Shown here in pieces: positions 16,192 to 24,821 of a DNA stretch of 64,000 bases. The notes below the pieces were generated by a model. The model was not told the DNA's origin. It saw nothing but the letters and a program-made list of their open reading frames with translations, and made no database searches. How positions within the stretch are numbered: position 1 is the stretch's first letter; every line of letters starts with the position of its first letter. Made by a program: the position numbers and the translations under genes. The DNA comes from Pseudomonadota bacterium (GTDB lineage: Bacteria; Pseudomonadota; Gammaproteobacteria; Steroidobacterales; Woeseiaceae): positions 1-64,000 of the forward strand of contig JADFNV010000003.1 in assembly GCA_022563195.1 (NCBI GenBank), given 5' to 3'.

Positions 16192-19100
16192 TCACATGTT
16201 GCGGCGGTACTCGCCGCCGACTTCGTACAAGGCCGCTGAAATCTGCCCCAGCGAGTTCGACTTTACTGTCTCCATGAGCTCAGCAAATACATTGCCACGT
16301 TCGCGAGCGACGCCTTGCAGCCTCGCGATCGAAGTCGCGGCTTCGTCGGCATGCATTTGTTGAAATTCCTGCACGTGTCGAATCTGATCCTGTTTCTCGG
16401 CGTTCGTCGAGCGAATGAGCTCGAGCTCATGAATTTCGTCTTCCTGTCCCTCCTTGGGCAAGAAAGTATTGACACCGATCAGCGGTAATGAACCGTCATG
16501 CTTCTTGCTTTCGTAGATCATACTTTCTTCCTGGATCTTGCCGCGCTGATACATCGTGTCCATGGCGCCGAGAACGCCCCCACGTTCCGAGATGCGCTCG
16601 AATTCCTGGTAGACCGCCTCTTCGACGAGCTCAGTGAGTTCGTCAATGATGAACGAACCCTGCCATGGGTTTTCGCAGAAATTGAGGCCAAGCTCCCGGG
16701 AAATAATCATCTGGATCGCAACGGCACGACGTACCGACTGTTCAGTGGGTGTCGTAACCGCCTCGTCGAACGCGTTGGTGTGCAGGCTGTTGCAGTTATC
16801 GAACAGTGCATACAAAGCCTGCAATGTCGTTCGAATGTCATTGAAACTGATTTCCTGTGCGTGCAGGCTGCGTCCCGAGGTCTGCACATGGTACTTGAGC
16901 ATCTGCGATCGAGCCTTGGCCCCGTAACGCTCGCGCATGGCCCGTGCCCAGATACGCCGCGCAACGCGACCGATCACTGCGTACTCGGGGTCCATGCCGT
17001 TGGAGAAAAAGAAACTCAAATGCGGTGCAAACTCGTCAATTTCCATACCCCGCGCGAGGTAGTACTCAACAATTGTAAACCCATTGGCCAGCGTGAACGC
17101 GAGTTGGCTGATCGGGTTCGCACCAGCTTCTGCGATGTGATATCCGCTGATCGAAATGCTGTAATAATTGCGCACGCCGTTATCGATGAAGAATTGTTGT
17201 ACGTCGCCCATCATTTTCATCGCAAATTCAGTCGAGAAGATGCAGGTATTTTGCGCCTGGTCTTCCTTGAGAATGTCAGCTTGTACCGTGCCACGGACCG
17301 TCGCGAGCGTCTCTTTGCGGATGCGCGCAAAGGTATCTGCATCGACTACCTTGTCACCGGATATGCCCAGCAGGCCCAATCCCAGGCCATCGTTTCCCGG
17401 TGGCAAGTCACCTTCGTAATGCGGTTGATCGCAGCCATCGAAGTATTCGTCAATGGTCTTTTTCGCGGTTTCCCACTGGCCAGACTCACGCAAATGTTTT
17501 TCAACCTGCTGATCGATGGCTGCATTCATGAAGAACGCAAGAATCATGGGTGCCGGTCCGTTGATGGTCATCGACACTGACGTCGTCGGTGCGCACAGGT
17601 CAAAACCCGAATAGAGTTTTTTCATGTCATCCACGGTCGCAATCGACACGCCGGAATTACCAACCTTGCCGTAAATGTCGGGCCTTTCATGCGGGTTCTC
17701 GCCGTACAAGGTGACCGAGTCGAAGGCTGTTGACAGGCGCGCCACGTCCTGGCCCAGGGACAAGTAATGGAAGCGGCGATTGGTACGTTCGGGTGTACCC
17801 TCGCCTGCGAACATGCGCGTTGGATCTTCGCCCAGGCGCCGGAACGGGTAGACGCCACCCGTATAAGGATATCCGCCCGGGAGGTTTTCCATACAAAGGA
17901 ATCGCAGCAGCTCGCCCCAGTCTTTGAAATCGGGTACGGCAATTTTCGGAATTCTCTGCTGACTCAGGCTCTCGCGAAAATTGCGGCCCGTGATTTCGCG
18001 TCCACGAACCGTGTAGCTATATTGCTCCGTGCGAACGCCGGCTCTGCGCTCGGGCCACGCCCTTAGCAATTCAATGGACTCGGCCGTCAATTCGCCCAGG
18101 GTCTCCTGGTAACGCTGTCTCAGTACGACCAGGCTGCGATCGTCGCCAGCCGTCAAGGCGTCCGCATCGAATGGATCGAATACTGCGGGTAATTCCCGAT
18201 CGTCCAGCATCTTCAACACTTCGTATAAATGCTGCAGGCGGCTCACCGATTCGGCCTGTGCCACGACGCCAGCATTGATGTCGCGGCCTTGCTCGGCGAT
18301 TTCTGCAAGGTATCGAATGCGCGCACCCGGAATGACCGCAGTCGCACGCGGCTCCCTGATCGATGTGTCAATATCCGGGGTCCACCGGTGACGGTCCAGA
18401 CCGATTTTTTCGGCCACGCGCCTGCAGAGTTCGACAAACATCCAGCTGATACCGGGATCGTTGAACTGGCTCGCGATCGTCGGATAAACGGGAATGTCAT
18501 CGTCAGGCGTGTCAAACGCTAAATGATTTCGCTTCCACTGTTTGCGAATATCTCTGAGCGCATCTTCAGCGCCACGCTTGTCGTATTTGTTGAGCACGAT
18601 GAGATCGGCAAAATCAATCATGTCGATTTTTTCAAGCTGGCTTGCCGCGCCATATTCACTGGTCATCACGTAAACCGAGAAATCCACAAGATCGACGATT
18701 TCACTGTCGCTCTGGCCGATACCGGCCGTCTCGACGATCACCAGGTCGTAGCCTGATGACTTGAGATACAGAATATGGTCACCGAGCATTTCGCTTGTCG
18801 CCAGGTGCTGCCGGCGGGTCGCAATCGATCGCATGAATACCTGCTCGGAACGCAGCGTGTTCATCCGAATTCGGTCACCCAGCAACGCGCCCCCGGTTTT
18901 GCGCCGCGTCGGGTCGACGGCAAGTACGGCAATTCGCATCTCCGGAAAACAGGACAGGAATCGATTGAGCACTTCATCGGTTACGCTGCTCTTGCCAGCA
19001 CCGCCAGTACCTGTAATGCCTATGACAGGCGCCTGACCCGCTTTCATTTGCCACTCTTTACGCAGAGTCGAAAGCTGGGCCGCATCGAAAGCCTCCGCCT

Positions 19101-19629
19101 CGATCGCCGACAGCATCGCGGCGATGTCGATTGTCGAATCTGATCTGGACGGCATCGACGATGCAACCGGACGCCTGCTGGCTATCGTGCGCTCAACGAG
19201 ATCGCGAATCATGGCCTCGAGCCCCAGTTCCATGCCGTCGTGTGGGTGATAAATGCGCTCGACGCCGTAATCCATCAGCTCTTTGATTTCTTCTGGCGTG
19301 ATCGTGCCACCACCACCGCCAAAGACACGAATATGCGCAGCGCCCAGATCGCGCAGGCGATCGATCATGTAGCGAAAGAATTCCTTATGGCCGCCCTGGT
19401 ATGAACTCACGGCGATGCCATCGGCATCCTCCTGGATAGCCGCGCGTACGATGTCATCAACACTGCGGTTGTGACCCAGATGAATCACTTCGACGCCATG
19501 CGCCTGGATCAGTCGGCGCATGATGTTGATGGCGGCATCGTGGCCGTCAAACAGCGACGCCGCGGTCACAAAACGCAATGGTGTAGCGCGTCTCGACGTG
19601 CTCGGTAGGTCGCTTGCGGCAGTGTTCAT
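16192..19629 (-). CDS. icmF: Fused isobutyryl-CoA mutase/G-protein chaperone IcmF
   Basis: Adenosylcobalamin enzyme of 1145 residues that interconverts isobutyryl-CoA and n-butyryl-CoA and can act on related branched acyl-CoAs. The domain order is diagnostic. A B12-binding domain comes first ([11 protein letters not shown], with the cobalt-ligand His at 30; about 18-150). A MeaB-like GTPase follows (P-loop GTGGAGKSS 207-215, NKYD 347-350), then the mutase barrel (from about 560, [20 protein letters not shown]) and [18 protein letters not shown]. Methylmalonyl-CoA mutase has the opposite domain order and no internal GTPase. A tetR gene is divergent 127 bp away. It heads a unit with a crotonase and an acyl-CoA dehydrogenase. 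Confidence 0.94.
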   Translation of the reverse strand: MNTAASDLPSTSRRATPLRFVTAASLFDGHDAAINIMRRLIQAHGVEVIHLGHNRSVDDIVRAAIQEDADGIAVSSYQGGHKEFFRYMIDRLRDLGAAHIRVFGGGGGTITPEEIKELMDYGVERIYHPHDGMELGLEAMIRDLVERTIASRRPVASSMPSRSDSTIDIAAMLSAIEAEAFDAAQLSTLRKEWQMKAGQAPVIGITGTGGAGKSSVTDEVLNRFLSCFPEMRIAVLAVDPTRRKTGGALLGDRIRMNTLRSEQVFMRSIATRRQHLATSEMLGDHILYLKSSGYDLVIVETAGIGQSDSEIVDLVDFSVYVMTSEYGAASQLEKIDMIDFADLIVLNKYDKRGAEDALRDIRKQWKRNHLAFDTPDDDIPVYPTIASQFNDPGISWMFVELCRRVAEKIGLDRHRWTPDIDTSIREPRATAVIPGARIRYLAEIAEQGRDINAGVVAQAESVSRLQHLYEVLKMLDDRELPAVFDPFDADALTAGDDRSLVVLRQRYQETLGELTAESIELLRAWPERRAGVRTEQYSYTVRGREITGRNFRESLSQQRIPKIAVPDFKDWGELLRFLCMENLPGGYPYTGGVYPFRRLGEDPTRMFAGEGTPERTNRRFHYLSLGQDVARLSTAFDSVTLYGENPHERPDIYGKVGNSGVSIATVDDMKKLYSGFDLCAPTTSVSMTINGPAPMILAFFMNAAIDQQVEKHLRESGQWETAKKTIDEYFDGCDQPHYEGDLPPGNDGLGLGLLGISGDKVVDADTFARIRKETLATVRGTVQADILKEDQAQNTCIFSTEFAMKMMGDVQQFFIDNGVRNYYSISISGYHIAEAGANPISQLAFTLANGFTIVEYYLARGMEIDEFAPHLSFFFSNGMDPEYAVIGRVARRIWARAMRERYGAKARSQMLKYHVQTSGRSLHAQEISFNDIRTTLQALYALFDNCNSLHTNAFDEAVTTPTEQSVRRAVAIQMIISRELGLNFCENPWQGSFIIDELTELVEEAVYQEFERISERGGVLGAMDTMYQRGKIQEESMIYESKKHDGSLPLIGVNTFLPKEGQEDEIHELELIRSTNAEKQDQIRHVQEFQQMHADEAATSIARLQGVARERGNVFAELMETVKSNSLGQISAALYEVGGEYRRNM

Positions 19630-19664
19630 TATGGAAACTCTTTAAAAATCAATGCTTTTTGCTA

Positions 19665-19692
19665 TTGAAAAAATTTGAATCTCGATTAAAAT
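19665..19692 (+). promoter_or_regulatory. Sigma-70 promoter for the tetR gene
   Basis: TTGAAA (19665-19670) and TAAAAT (19687-19692) are separated by 16 nt, pointing towards the TetR gene. The surrounding 80 bp is strongly AT-rich compared with the flanking genes. Confidence 0.6.
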
Positions 19693-19698
19693 AATTCA
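19676..19698. promoter_or_regulatory. Candidate TetR operator between icmF and tetR
   Basis: TGAAT (19676-19680) is mirrored by ATTCA (19694-19698) over 13 nt, an AT-rich imperfect dyad overlapping the -10 of the tetR promoter. The position fits an autorepressing TetR that also controls icmF. The arms are short, so this is a weak call. Confidence 0.35.
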
Positions 19699-19756
19699 GT
19701 TCCGAGCAAATCTCAAGTACACCGTCAGTGCAACCGCCTAACTCCAGGGAAAACGC

Positions 19757-20350
19757 ATGGCCCGCAACCCCGACGAAACCCGATTTCAACTGCAACGCGA
19801 CCGCATGCTCAGGGCAGCGGCCTACTGCTTCAATCAGAAAGGCTACAGCGGCACATCATTGAAGGATGTTGCTGACAGACTCGGCCTGACCGATGCCGCA
19901 CTGTATTACTACGTTCGCAACAAGGAAGAACTCGTCTACCTTTGTTACATTCGCGCAGCTGACGCGGGGCGCGACGCCATGCAACGCGCCATCGACGAGG
20001 GCCAGTCGGGCCTCGAGCAAGTGCAGCTCTATATTCGTAATCACATCGAGAGCATCGTCGGCGAAAACGGGCCGCTCGCCATCATGAGCGAAATCCCGTC
20101 GCTCAAATCGGCTCATCGAGATGAAGTGCTTGAGTTATCCCGAACGCATAGCGCCAGATTCGAGGCAATACTCGAACGAGGTATCGCAGACGGCAGCATT
20201 GCAAGCTGCGACGTTCGTATGACCGGCAATGCGATCATGGGATCCATTAACTGGATACCGAAGTGGTTTCACGGCGATCAGAAAGTCGCGCAAAAAATCC
20301 TCGATGAATTTCCGATAATCCTGAGCTGCGGGTTGATGCCCGGACATTGA
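19757..20350 (+). CDS. TetR family transcriptional regulator
   Basis: DNA-binding repressor of 197 residues. The N-terminal helix-turn-helix is typical: AAAYCFNQKGYSGTSLKDVADRLGLTDAALYYYVRNKEEL (about 21-60). The C-terminal ligand domain contains GPLAIMSEIPSL and helices of the kind found in acyl-CoA-responsive members. It is divergent from icmF and convergent with the Sel1 gene, with only 3 bp between stops. Context suggests it senses an acyl-CoA and controls the surrounding catabolic genes; that is inference. Confidence 0.88.
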   Translation: MARNPDETRFQLQRDRMLRAAAYCFNQKGYSGTSLKDVADRLGLTDAALYYYVRNKEELVYLCYIRAADAGRDAMQRAIDEGQSGLEQVQLYIRNHIESIVGENGPLAIMSEIPSLKSAHRDEVLELSRTHSARFEAILERGIADGSIASCDVRMTGNAIMGSINWIPKWFHGDQKVAQKILDEFPIILSCGLMPGH

Positions 20351-20353
20351 GGG

Positions 20354-21055
20354 CTAGTCGCTCGCGTAATACGCGTCGATCTCCCGCTGCGCGTCCCTTA
20401 AGGCCTTGCTCAGCATGTCTTGCTCACTGCGACTTAGCGTCTCATCAGAGTCGATCAGCTGCATGAGGTAGTCCACACGCGGTTTCAGCCGTATCGTAGC
20501 GTCCGCGAAATTAGAACTGGGCGTGCGAAAATTGTTGCCCTTGAAATCCGGGCTACTCAGTACAGCCGGCCCTCTGCGTCCCCTGAGGATCGCGATGTCC
20601 TCTTTAATCAGTTGCGAAATCAGTACCGCATCTCCCATTCGGCGACGTAGTTCGATAAACAACGAATCCGATCGGGCACGTTGTTCATCGTTCATTAAAG
20701 CCAGGAGCTTGTCGCGAACGCGCACGAACTGTTCATTGCCGCGCTCTGCCGCCAATCGATACCATGCCGACGCCACAATCGCATCCGCATGCACGCCTTT
20801 GCCGGCCAGGTGCATATACCCCACCATGTACTGCGCAAATTTGTCCCCGATCGGCGCCAGTTCTTTTTTGTAAATGAACATCGCGCGCTCGTAATCGCCC
20901 TTTTCGAACAGCGAGTCGACTTTCTCCTGGGTTCTCATCTTGCTGCGACTGGGCGCCTGTCCGGGAAACGCGTCCCCGGCGGGTACCGCTAACGGTATTG
21001 CGAGCAACACGACTATTAACAGCAGTTGCATGGTTTTTGACATTGCAAACATCAT
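20354..21055 (-). CDS. Exported Sel1-repeat-like protein
   Basis: Protein of about 233 residues with a hydrophobic signal segment (MQLLLIVVLLAIPLAVPAG). A helical-repeat stretch, KGDYERAMFIYKKELAPIGD then AQYMVGYMHLAGKGVHADAI and VASAWYRLAAERGNEQF, follows the Sel1-like repeat pattern. The C-terminal part is charged and helical without a recognised domain. The start is uncertain: ATGs lie at 21055, 21052 and 21043, and AGGTGG sits directly before the first. Such proteins usually act as scaffolds for protein-protein contacts in the periplasm. No functional partner is evident nearby. Confidence 0.7.
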   Translation of the reverse strand: MMFAMSKTMQLLLIVVLLAIPLAVPAGDAFPGQAPSRSKMRTQEKVDSLFEKGDYERAMFIYKKELAPIGDKFAQYMVGYMHLAGKGVHADAIVASAWYRLAAERGNEQFVRVRDKLLALMNDEQRARSDSLFIELRRRMGDAVLISQLIKEDIAILRGRRGPAVLSSPDFKGNNFRTPSSNFADATIRLKPRVDYLMQLIDSDETLSRSEQDMLSKALRDAQREIDAYYASD

Positions 21056-21183
21056 CCACCTTTTTAGCACACAGCGATCTGCACGACTACTTGGGCCATC
21101 TACCACCATTGGATCGCGGTGGCTGCCAGAAAGTTCCGCCACTGTAGGGCCATTCGTGGCCAGACGGCCGGCACCAGGCTGAT

Positions 21184-21984
21184 CTACAGCTTAGGATCCG
21201 TGAATTCCGGCGTACGCTTGTCGATATTTGCCATTACGGCTTCGATCTGATTTGCGCCACCGAGCAGCGACAATTGCAGTCGTGCTTCTAATTTCAGCGC
21301 ATCCGCATCAGCCAGGTTCCAGGCATGGTCAAACAACCGCTTGATGGCCCGTATGGCATCGGGTGACTTGCTGGCGATCAGCCGGGCAGTGTCGCGTGCT
21401 GCCTGCGACGGATCGTCATGCAAGGCCGTAATCAAACCCAGGCTGAGCCCCTCCCTGCCATCGACTACGCGTCCTGACCAGGCCAGTTCCTTGATCTTGT
21501 CCGCGGGCATGATGCGGCAGAGCGTCGTAGTGATTGCCATATCGGGAATGATGCCCCACTTGATCTCCATGATGGACAACCGTGCATCGGGCCTTGCGTA
21601 ACGCAGATCGGCGCCTAGCGCGATTTGCAGACCAGCTCCGTAGGCGATGCCGCTGATGGCACAAATAACCGGCACGGGCACCTCACGCCAGACATAAGCT
21701 GCATGTTGAAAAAGGTTCGCCGGTGACACCGCACCGGGGGCCATGGCCGCGGCGTCAATTGCCGTGTCACCCTGCTGAAATATGCCGGTGTCGATGCCGG
21801 CGCAGAAATTGGCACCGGCGGCCTCTAGAACAACCGCTCTCACTGAGCGATCATCTGCAAGACTCTGACCGGCTTTGGCAAGCGCTTCGAACATCTGCAG
21901 GTCCAGCGCATTATGCTTGTCCGGTCGATTGAGTTGAACCACGGCAACATGGTTGTCTATCGACACTGTAACGCGTTCAGTCAT
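21184..21984 (-). CDS. Enoyl-CoA hydratase/isomerase (crotonase) family protein
   Basis: Crotonase of 266 residues. The oxyanion segments are GANFCAGIDTGIF and ICAISGIAYGAGLQIALGADLRYA. The second acidic position lies in the segment MEIKWGIIPDMA, with Asp where classical hydratases use Glu, so hydratase activity is not assured. The insertion between the two (FQQGDTAIDAAAMAPGAVSP) is longer than in the other crotonase of this window. It is the last gene of a run that starts at isovaleryl-CoA dehydrogenase, 7 bp after the MaoC-type hydratase stop. Confidence 0.85.
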   Translation of the reverse strand: MTERVTVSIDNHVAVVQLNRPDKHNALDLQMFEALAKAGQSLADDRSVRAVVLEAAGANFCAGIDTGIFQQGDTAIDAAAMAPGAVSPANLFQHAAYVWREVPVPVICAISGIAYGAGLQIALGADLRYARPDARLSIMEIKWGIIPDMAITTTLCRIMPADKIKELAWSGRVVDGREGLSLGLITALHDDPSQAARDTARLIASKSPDAIRAIKRLFDHAWNLADADALKLEARLQLSLLGGANQIEAVMANIDKRTPEFTDPKL

Positions 21985-21991
21985 AGCTTCC

Positions 21992-22852
21992 TCAGGTCGT
22001 CAATGTGCATTTTCCGTTGCGCAAAACGATGCAGTTACGTTCCTTGACGGAACATTGAAATGACACGATATTGCCGTCTTGCCACATGTCCGTCGTTATG
22101 GTTTCACCCGGCATAACCGGCGCCGAAAAGCGCGCATCGAATCCTTCGATGAGAGTGTAGTCGTAGTCACAGATTGTTCGCAAAATTGCGCGACATGCAA
22201 TGCCGTACGTGCACAGACCATGCAGGATCGGTACTGGAAAACCCGCGGCATCGGCTCGCCGTGGATCAGCATGCAGGGGATTTCGATCGCCGTTGAGCCG
22301 AAACAACAGCGCCTGATCGACTCGCGTTGGACTGTCACAACTGAGGTCGGGGTCGCGCCGGGGCACACGGTGCGGTTTCGGTCCCATCCCTGACGGCCCG
22401 CCGAAGCCGCCGTCACCTCGCGCAATAACCGTCGCGCCCAGCGTGAACAGCGCCGTATCGTCCTTGGCGAGCCGACAATCGACCTCGAACAGGAACATTG
22501 CACCGAATTTAGGCCCACGATCAAGAACTTCGACGATGCGCTTGTTGATGAGCACATCAGCCGCTGCCGGCATCGGCCGATAGAGATGCAAGCGCTGTTC
22601 CGCGTGCAATACCTGGTTGTAGTCCCAGCCGAGTCCTGGAGGAAACATATCCGGCACAATCGCACTGGCAAAGGTCGGTACTGTTTGCAGCGGACGACGA
22701 CCCTGTTCAAAGACGTAATCGAGTTCCTTGCTCTCGAGTGGATCAAGCCCGAAACCAATGCTCTGTGCATACAGCATGGCTTCAGTATCGCCGTAGCTAT
22801 GCTGGATATCGGTAATAGACGTTTGCATGAGTTGTTTGTAGTTCAGGGCCAT
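21992..22852 (-). CDS. MaoC-like enoyl-CoA hydratase 2
   Basis: Double hot-dog protein of 286 residues. The C-terminal half carries the hydratase 2 motif: LFRLNGDRNPLHADPRRADA, then GFPVPILHGLCTYGIA. The N-terminal half is the degenerate hot-dog found in peroxisomal MFE-2-like hydratases. It would hydrate trans-2-enoyl-CoA to the (R)-3-hydroxyacyl-CoA, the opposite stereochemistry to crotonase. The next gene upstream ends 3 bp before the start, so translation is probably coupled with the kinase-like gene. Confidence 0.9.
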   Translation of the reverse strand: MALNYKQLMQTSITDIQHSYGDTEAMLYAQSIGFGLDPLESKELDYVFEQGRRPLQTVPTFASAIVPDMFPPGLGWDYNQVLHAEQRLHLYRPMPAAADVLINKRIVEVLDRGPKFGAMFLFEVDCRLAKDDTALFTLGATVIARGDGGFGGPSGMGPKPHRVPRRDPDLSCDSPTRVDQALLFRLNGDRNPLHADPRRADAAGFPVPILHGLCTYGIACRAILRTICDYDYTLIEGFDARFSAPVMPGETITTDMWQDGNIVSFQCSVKERNCIVLRNGKCTLTT

Positions 22853-22855
22853 GAA

Positions 22856-23923
22856 TTACTCGCTACTCGCATATTGCCAGCCAAGATCCGCAAGCGGCTC
22901 GACAGCAGCCTCGGCTTGGTCGGCATGATCACTTGCGGCCGTGCCATCTCGCACCCGCCCCACGATGCCCTGGGAAATTGCGGCAATGCGGAAAAAATTG
23001 AATGCCGAATAAAACGCCCGATGCTCGATACCTCCCGTTCGACCCGTTCGCTCGCAGTAAAGCTTCGTGTAGCTTGCTTCGTCCGGAATGCCCAATGCGT
23101 CGAGTTGTTTGCCCAGCATGCCAGCAAAACCAACGCCAATTTTTGGCATCTGCCACGCCATGAGATGATAGGTAAAATCGGCGAGGGGATGGCCGATCGT
23201 CGAAAGCTCCCAGTCCAGAACCGCTATTATCCTGGGCTTGGTCGGGTGCACAATCAGGTTATCGAGACGAAAATCGCCGTGCACGATGCCGGCAGAATCA
23301 TCGTCGGGAATGTTCTCCGGCAACCATTCGATCAATGCATCCATCGACTTGACCGTCTTCGTCTCTGAAGCGCGATACTGTTTGCCCCAGCGCGAAATCT
23401 GCCTGGCGAAATAATTGCCCGGTTTGCCGAAATCGTCCAGACCGAGCGCCTCGAAATCGAATGAATGCAATCGAGCGATCGTGTTATTGATGTCGTCATA
23501 GAGCGCCGCACGACCGTCCGGATTCGCATTGGGAAGATCGAGGTCCCAGAATATGCGCCCGTCGACGTATTCCATAATAAAGAACATCGTGCCGATCACC
23601 TCGTCGTCTTCACACAAAACGTAGGGTCGCGGCACCGGGAAGTCTGCGCCGTAAAGCGCACTGATGATTCGATACTCGCGATCGACGGCATGGGCGGATT
23701 TCAAGAGCTTGCCGGGCGGCTTGCGGCGCAAGACATACGAGCCCGACCTGGCTTTGAGCAGGTAGGTCGGGTTTGACTGACCCCCCTTGAACTGCGTGAC
23801 CGACAGCGGACCACGAAAACTCTCGACGTGCGAATCCATGTAGGCCTCGAGCCTCGCAACATCAAAGCGATGCGCCTCACGCACCTCACGCGTGCCTGAA
23901 TTCTGTTCCTGCCTGGTGCTCAT
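22856..23923 (-). CDS. ACAD10/11-type phosphotransferase (predicted hydroxyacyl-CoA kinase)
   Basis: Kinase-fold protein of 355 residues from the ATG at 23923 (MSTRQEQNSGTRE), 10 bp after the SDR stop; the open frame further upstream overlaps the SDR gene. Motifs: FKGGQSNPTYLL nucleotide loop, YVLRRKPPGKLL with the ATP lysine, VHGDFRLDNLIVHP catalytic loop, and VLDWELSTIGHPLADF metal site. This set is typical of the aminoglycoside-phosphotransferase domain of ACAD10/ACAD11, which phosphorylates 4-hydroxyacyl-CoA so that an acyl-CoA dehydrogenase-type domain can eliminate phosphate. Here the kinase is free-standing among acyl-CoA genes. It is not an antibiotic-resistance gene. Confidence 0.85.
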   Translation of the reverse strand: MSTRQEQNSGTREVREAHRFDVARLEAYMDSHVESFRGPLSVTQFKGGQSNPTYLLKARSGSYVLRRKPPGKLLKSAHAVDREYRIISALYGADFPVPRPYVLCEDDEVIGTMFFIMEYVDGRIFWDLDLPNANPDGRAALYDDINNTIARLHSFDFEALGLDDFGKPGNYFARQISRWGKQYRASETKTVKSMDALIEWLPENIPDDDSAGIVHGDFRLDNLIVHPTKPRIIAVLDWELSTIGHPLADFTYHLMAWQMPKIGVGFAGMLGKQLDALGIPDEASYTKLYCERTGRTGGIEHRAFYSAFNFFRIAAISQGIVGRVRDGTAASDHADQAEAAVEPLADLGWQYASSE

Positions 23924-23933
23924 TGCGGGCGAG

Positions 23934-24773
23934 CTATTCCTGTCTCGGCTCAACAAAGAAGTCGGGCGAAAGTTGACCATCGGGGTCAACAGCATAGCGA
24001 CTCAGATCGGTAACGCCCATGCCCTCGAGCACCTCATCGTCAATGCAGAAGTTTCCGGTAAACTCGCGACTTGGCCTGGTCAGAATCGCATGTGCCGCGT
24101 CGGCCATGATCTCGGGTTTGCGAGAACGGCGCGTCAACGCCTCACCGCCAAGCATGTTGACGGCTGCCGTTGCAATCGTCGTCCTTGGCCAAAGTGCATT
24201 CACAGCAATTCCCTGTTCTCGAAACTCACCCGCCATACCGAGTACGCACAGGCTCATGCCGTACTTGGCCATCGAATAGGCCAGGTGTGGGGCGAACCAC
24301 TTTTCGAGCATGTTGAGCGGCGGTGACAACGTCAGTATGTGTGGATTTTCGGCATCGAGCAGCAACGGCAAACAGGTCTTGGATACCAGGAACGTGCCGC
24401 GCGCGTTTACCGAATGCATGAGATCGAATCGACTCATCGATACCTGTTCCGTAGTCAGCAACGCGATCGCGCTCGCATTGTTGACGACGATATCGATGCC
24501 ACCAAATCGCTTCAAGCCCTGCGCGACGGCAGATGCAACGGCTTTCTCGTCTCGAATATCACAAACGACAGGCAGTGCCTGCCCGCCCGCCTCTTCAATC
24601 TCTGCTGCAGCCGTATAAACCGTACCCGGCAATTTCGGATGGGGTTCCGCTGTCTTGGCGATGACAATAATGTTCGCGCCATCGACAGCTGCGCGCCTGG
24701 CGATCGCGAGTCCGATGCCGCGACTGCTGCCCGTCACAAATAAGGTCTTGCCTGCAAGTGTTGCCATCTGCAT
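23934..24773 (-). CDS. SDR family oxidoreductase (HSDL2-like)
   Basis: NAD(P)-dependent dehydrogenase of 279 residues. The cofactor motif is TGSSRGIGLAIA, followed by NNASAIAL. The catalytic pair lies in AYSMAKYGMSL (Tyr and Lys three residues apart). The long segment after the first strand (KTAEPHPKLPGTVYTAAAEI) is the signature of the HSDL2/hydroxysteroid dehydrogenase-like 2 branch. These act on fatty or branched hydroxyacyl substrates; the precise one is unknown. A perfect 8-bp inverted repeat touches the ATG. It lies between liuB and the kinase-like gene. Confidence 0.88.
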   Translation of the reverse strand: MQMATLAGKTLFVTGSSRGIGLAIARRAAVDGANIIVIAKTAEPHPKLPGTVYTAAAEIEEAGGQALPVVCDIRDEKAVASAVAQGLKRFGGIDIVVNNASAIALLTTEQVSMSRFDLMHSVNARGTFLVSKTCLPLLLDAENPHILTLSPPLNMLEKWFAPHLAYSMAKYGMSLCVLGMAGEFREQGIAVNALWPRTTIATAAVNMLGGEALTRRSRKPEIMADAAHAILTRPSREFTGNFCIDDEVLEGMGVTDLSRYAVDPDGQLSPDFFVEPRQE

Positions 24774-24792
24774 ACCGCTCAGTGTGAGCGGT
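24774..24792. promoter_or_regulatory. Inverted repeat at the SDR start codon
   Basis: ACCGCTCA (24774-24781) and TGAGCGGT (24785-24792) form a perfect 8-bp dyad with a 3-nt centre, ending at the base before the ATG of the SDR gene. As RNA it would hide the only Shine-Dalgarno-like bases (GAGCGG); as DNA it could be an operator. Which, if either, is not known. Confidence 0.5.
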
Positions 24793-24821
24793 CATGATAC
24801 CGCACCTGCCAACGGGGTCGA

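Noticed and set aside
16498-17580. A 360-codon open frame on the plus strand
   Set aside because: It lies entirely antisense to icmF, whose product is a clear conserved enzyme; the translation has no recognisable motif.
16192-19629. Methylmalonyl-CoA mutase
   Set aside because: The B12 domain is N-terminal and a GTPase is inserted, the IcmF order; classical MCM has the B12 domain at the C-terminus and no GTPase.
22856-23923. Aminoglycoside resistance gene
   Set aside because: The motifs and the acyl-CoA context fit the ACAD10/11 kinase domain, not APH(3') enzymes.
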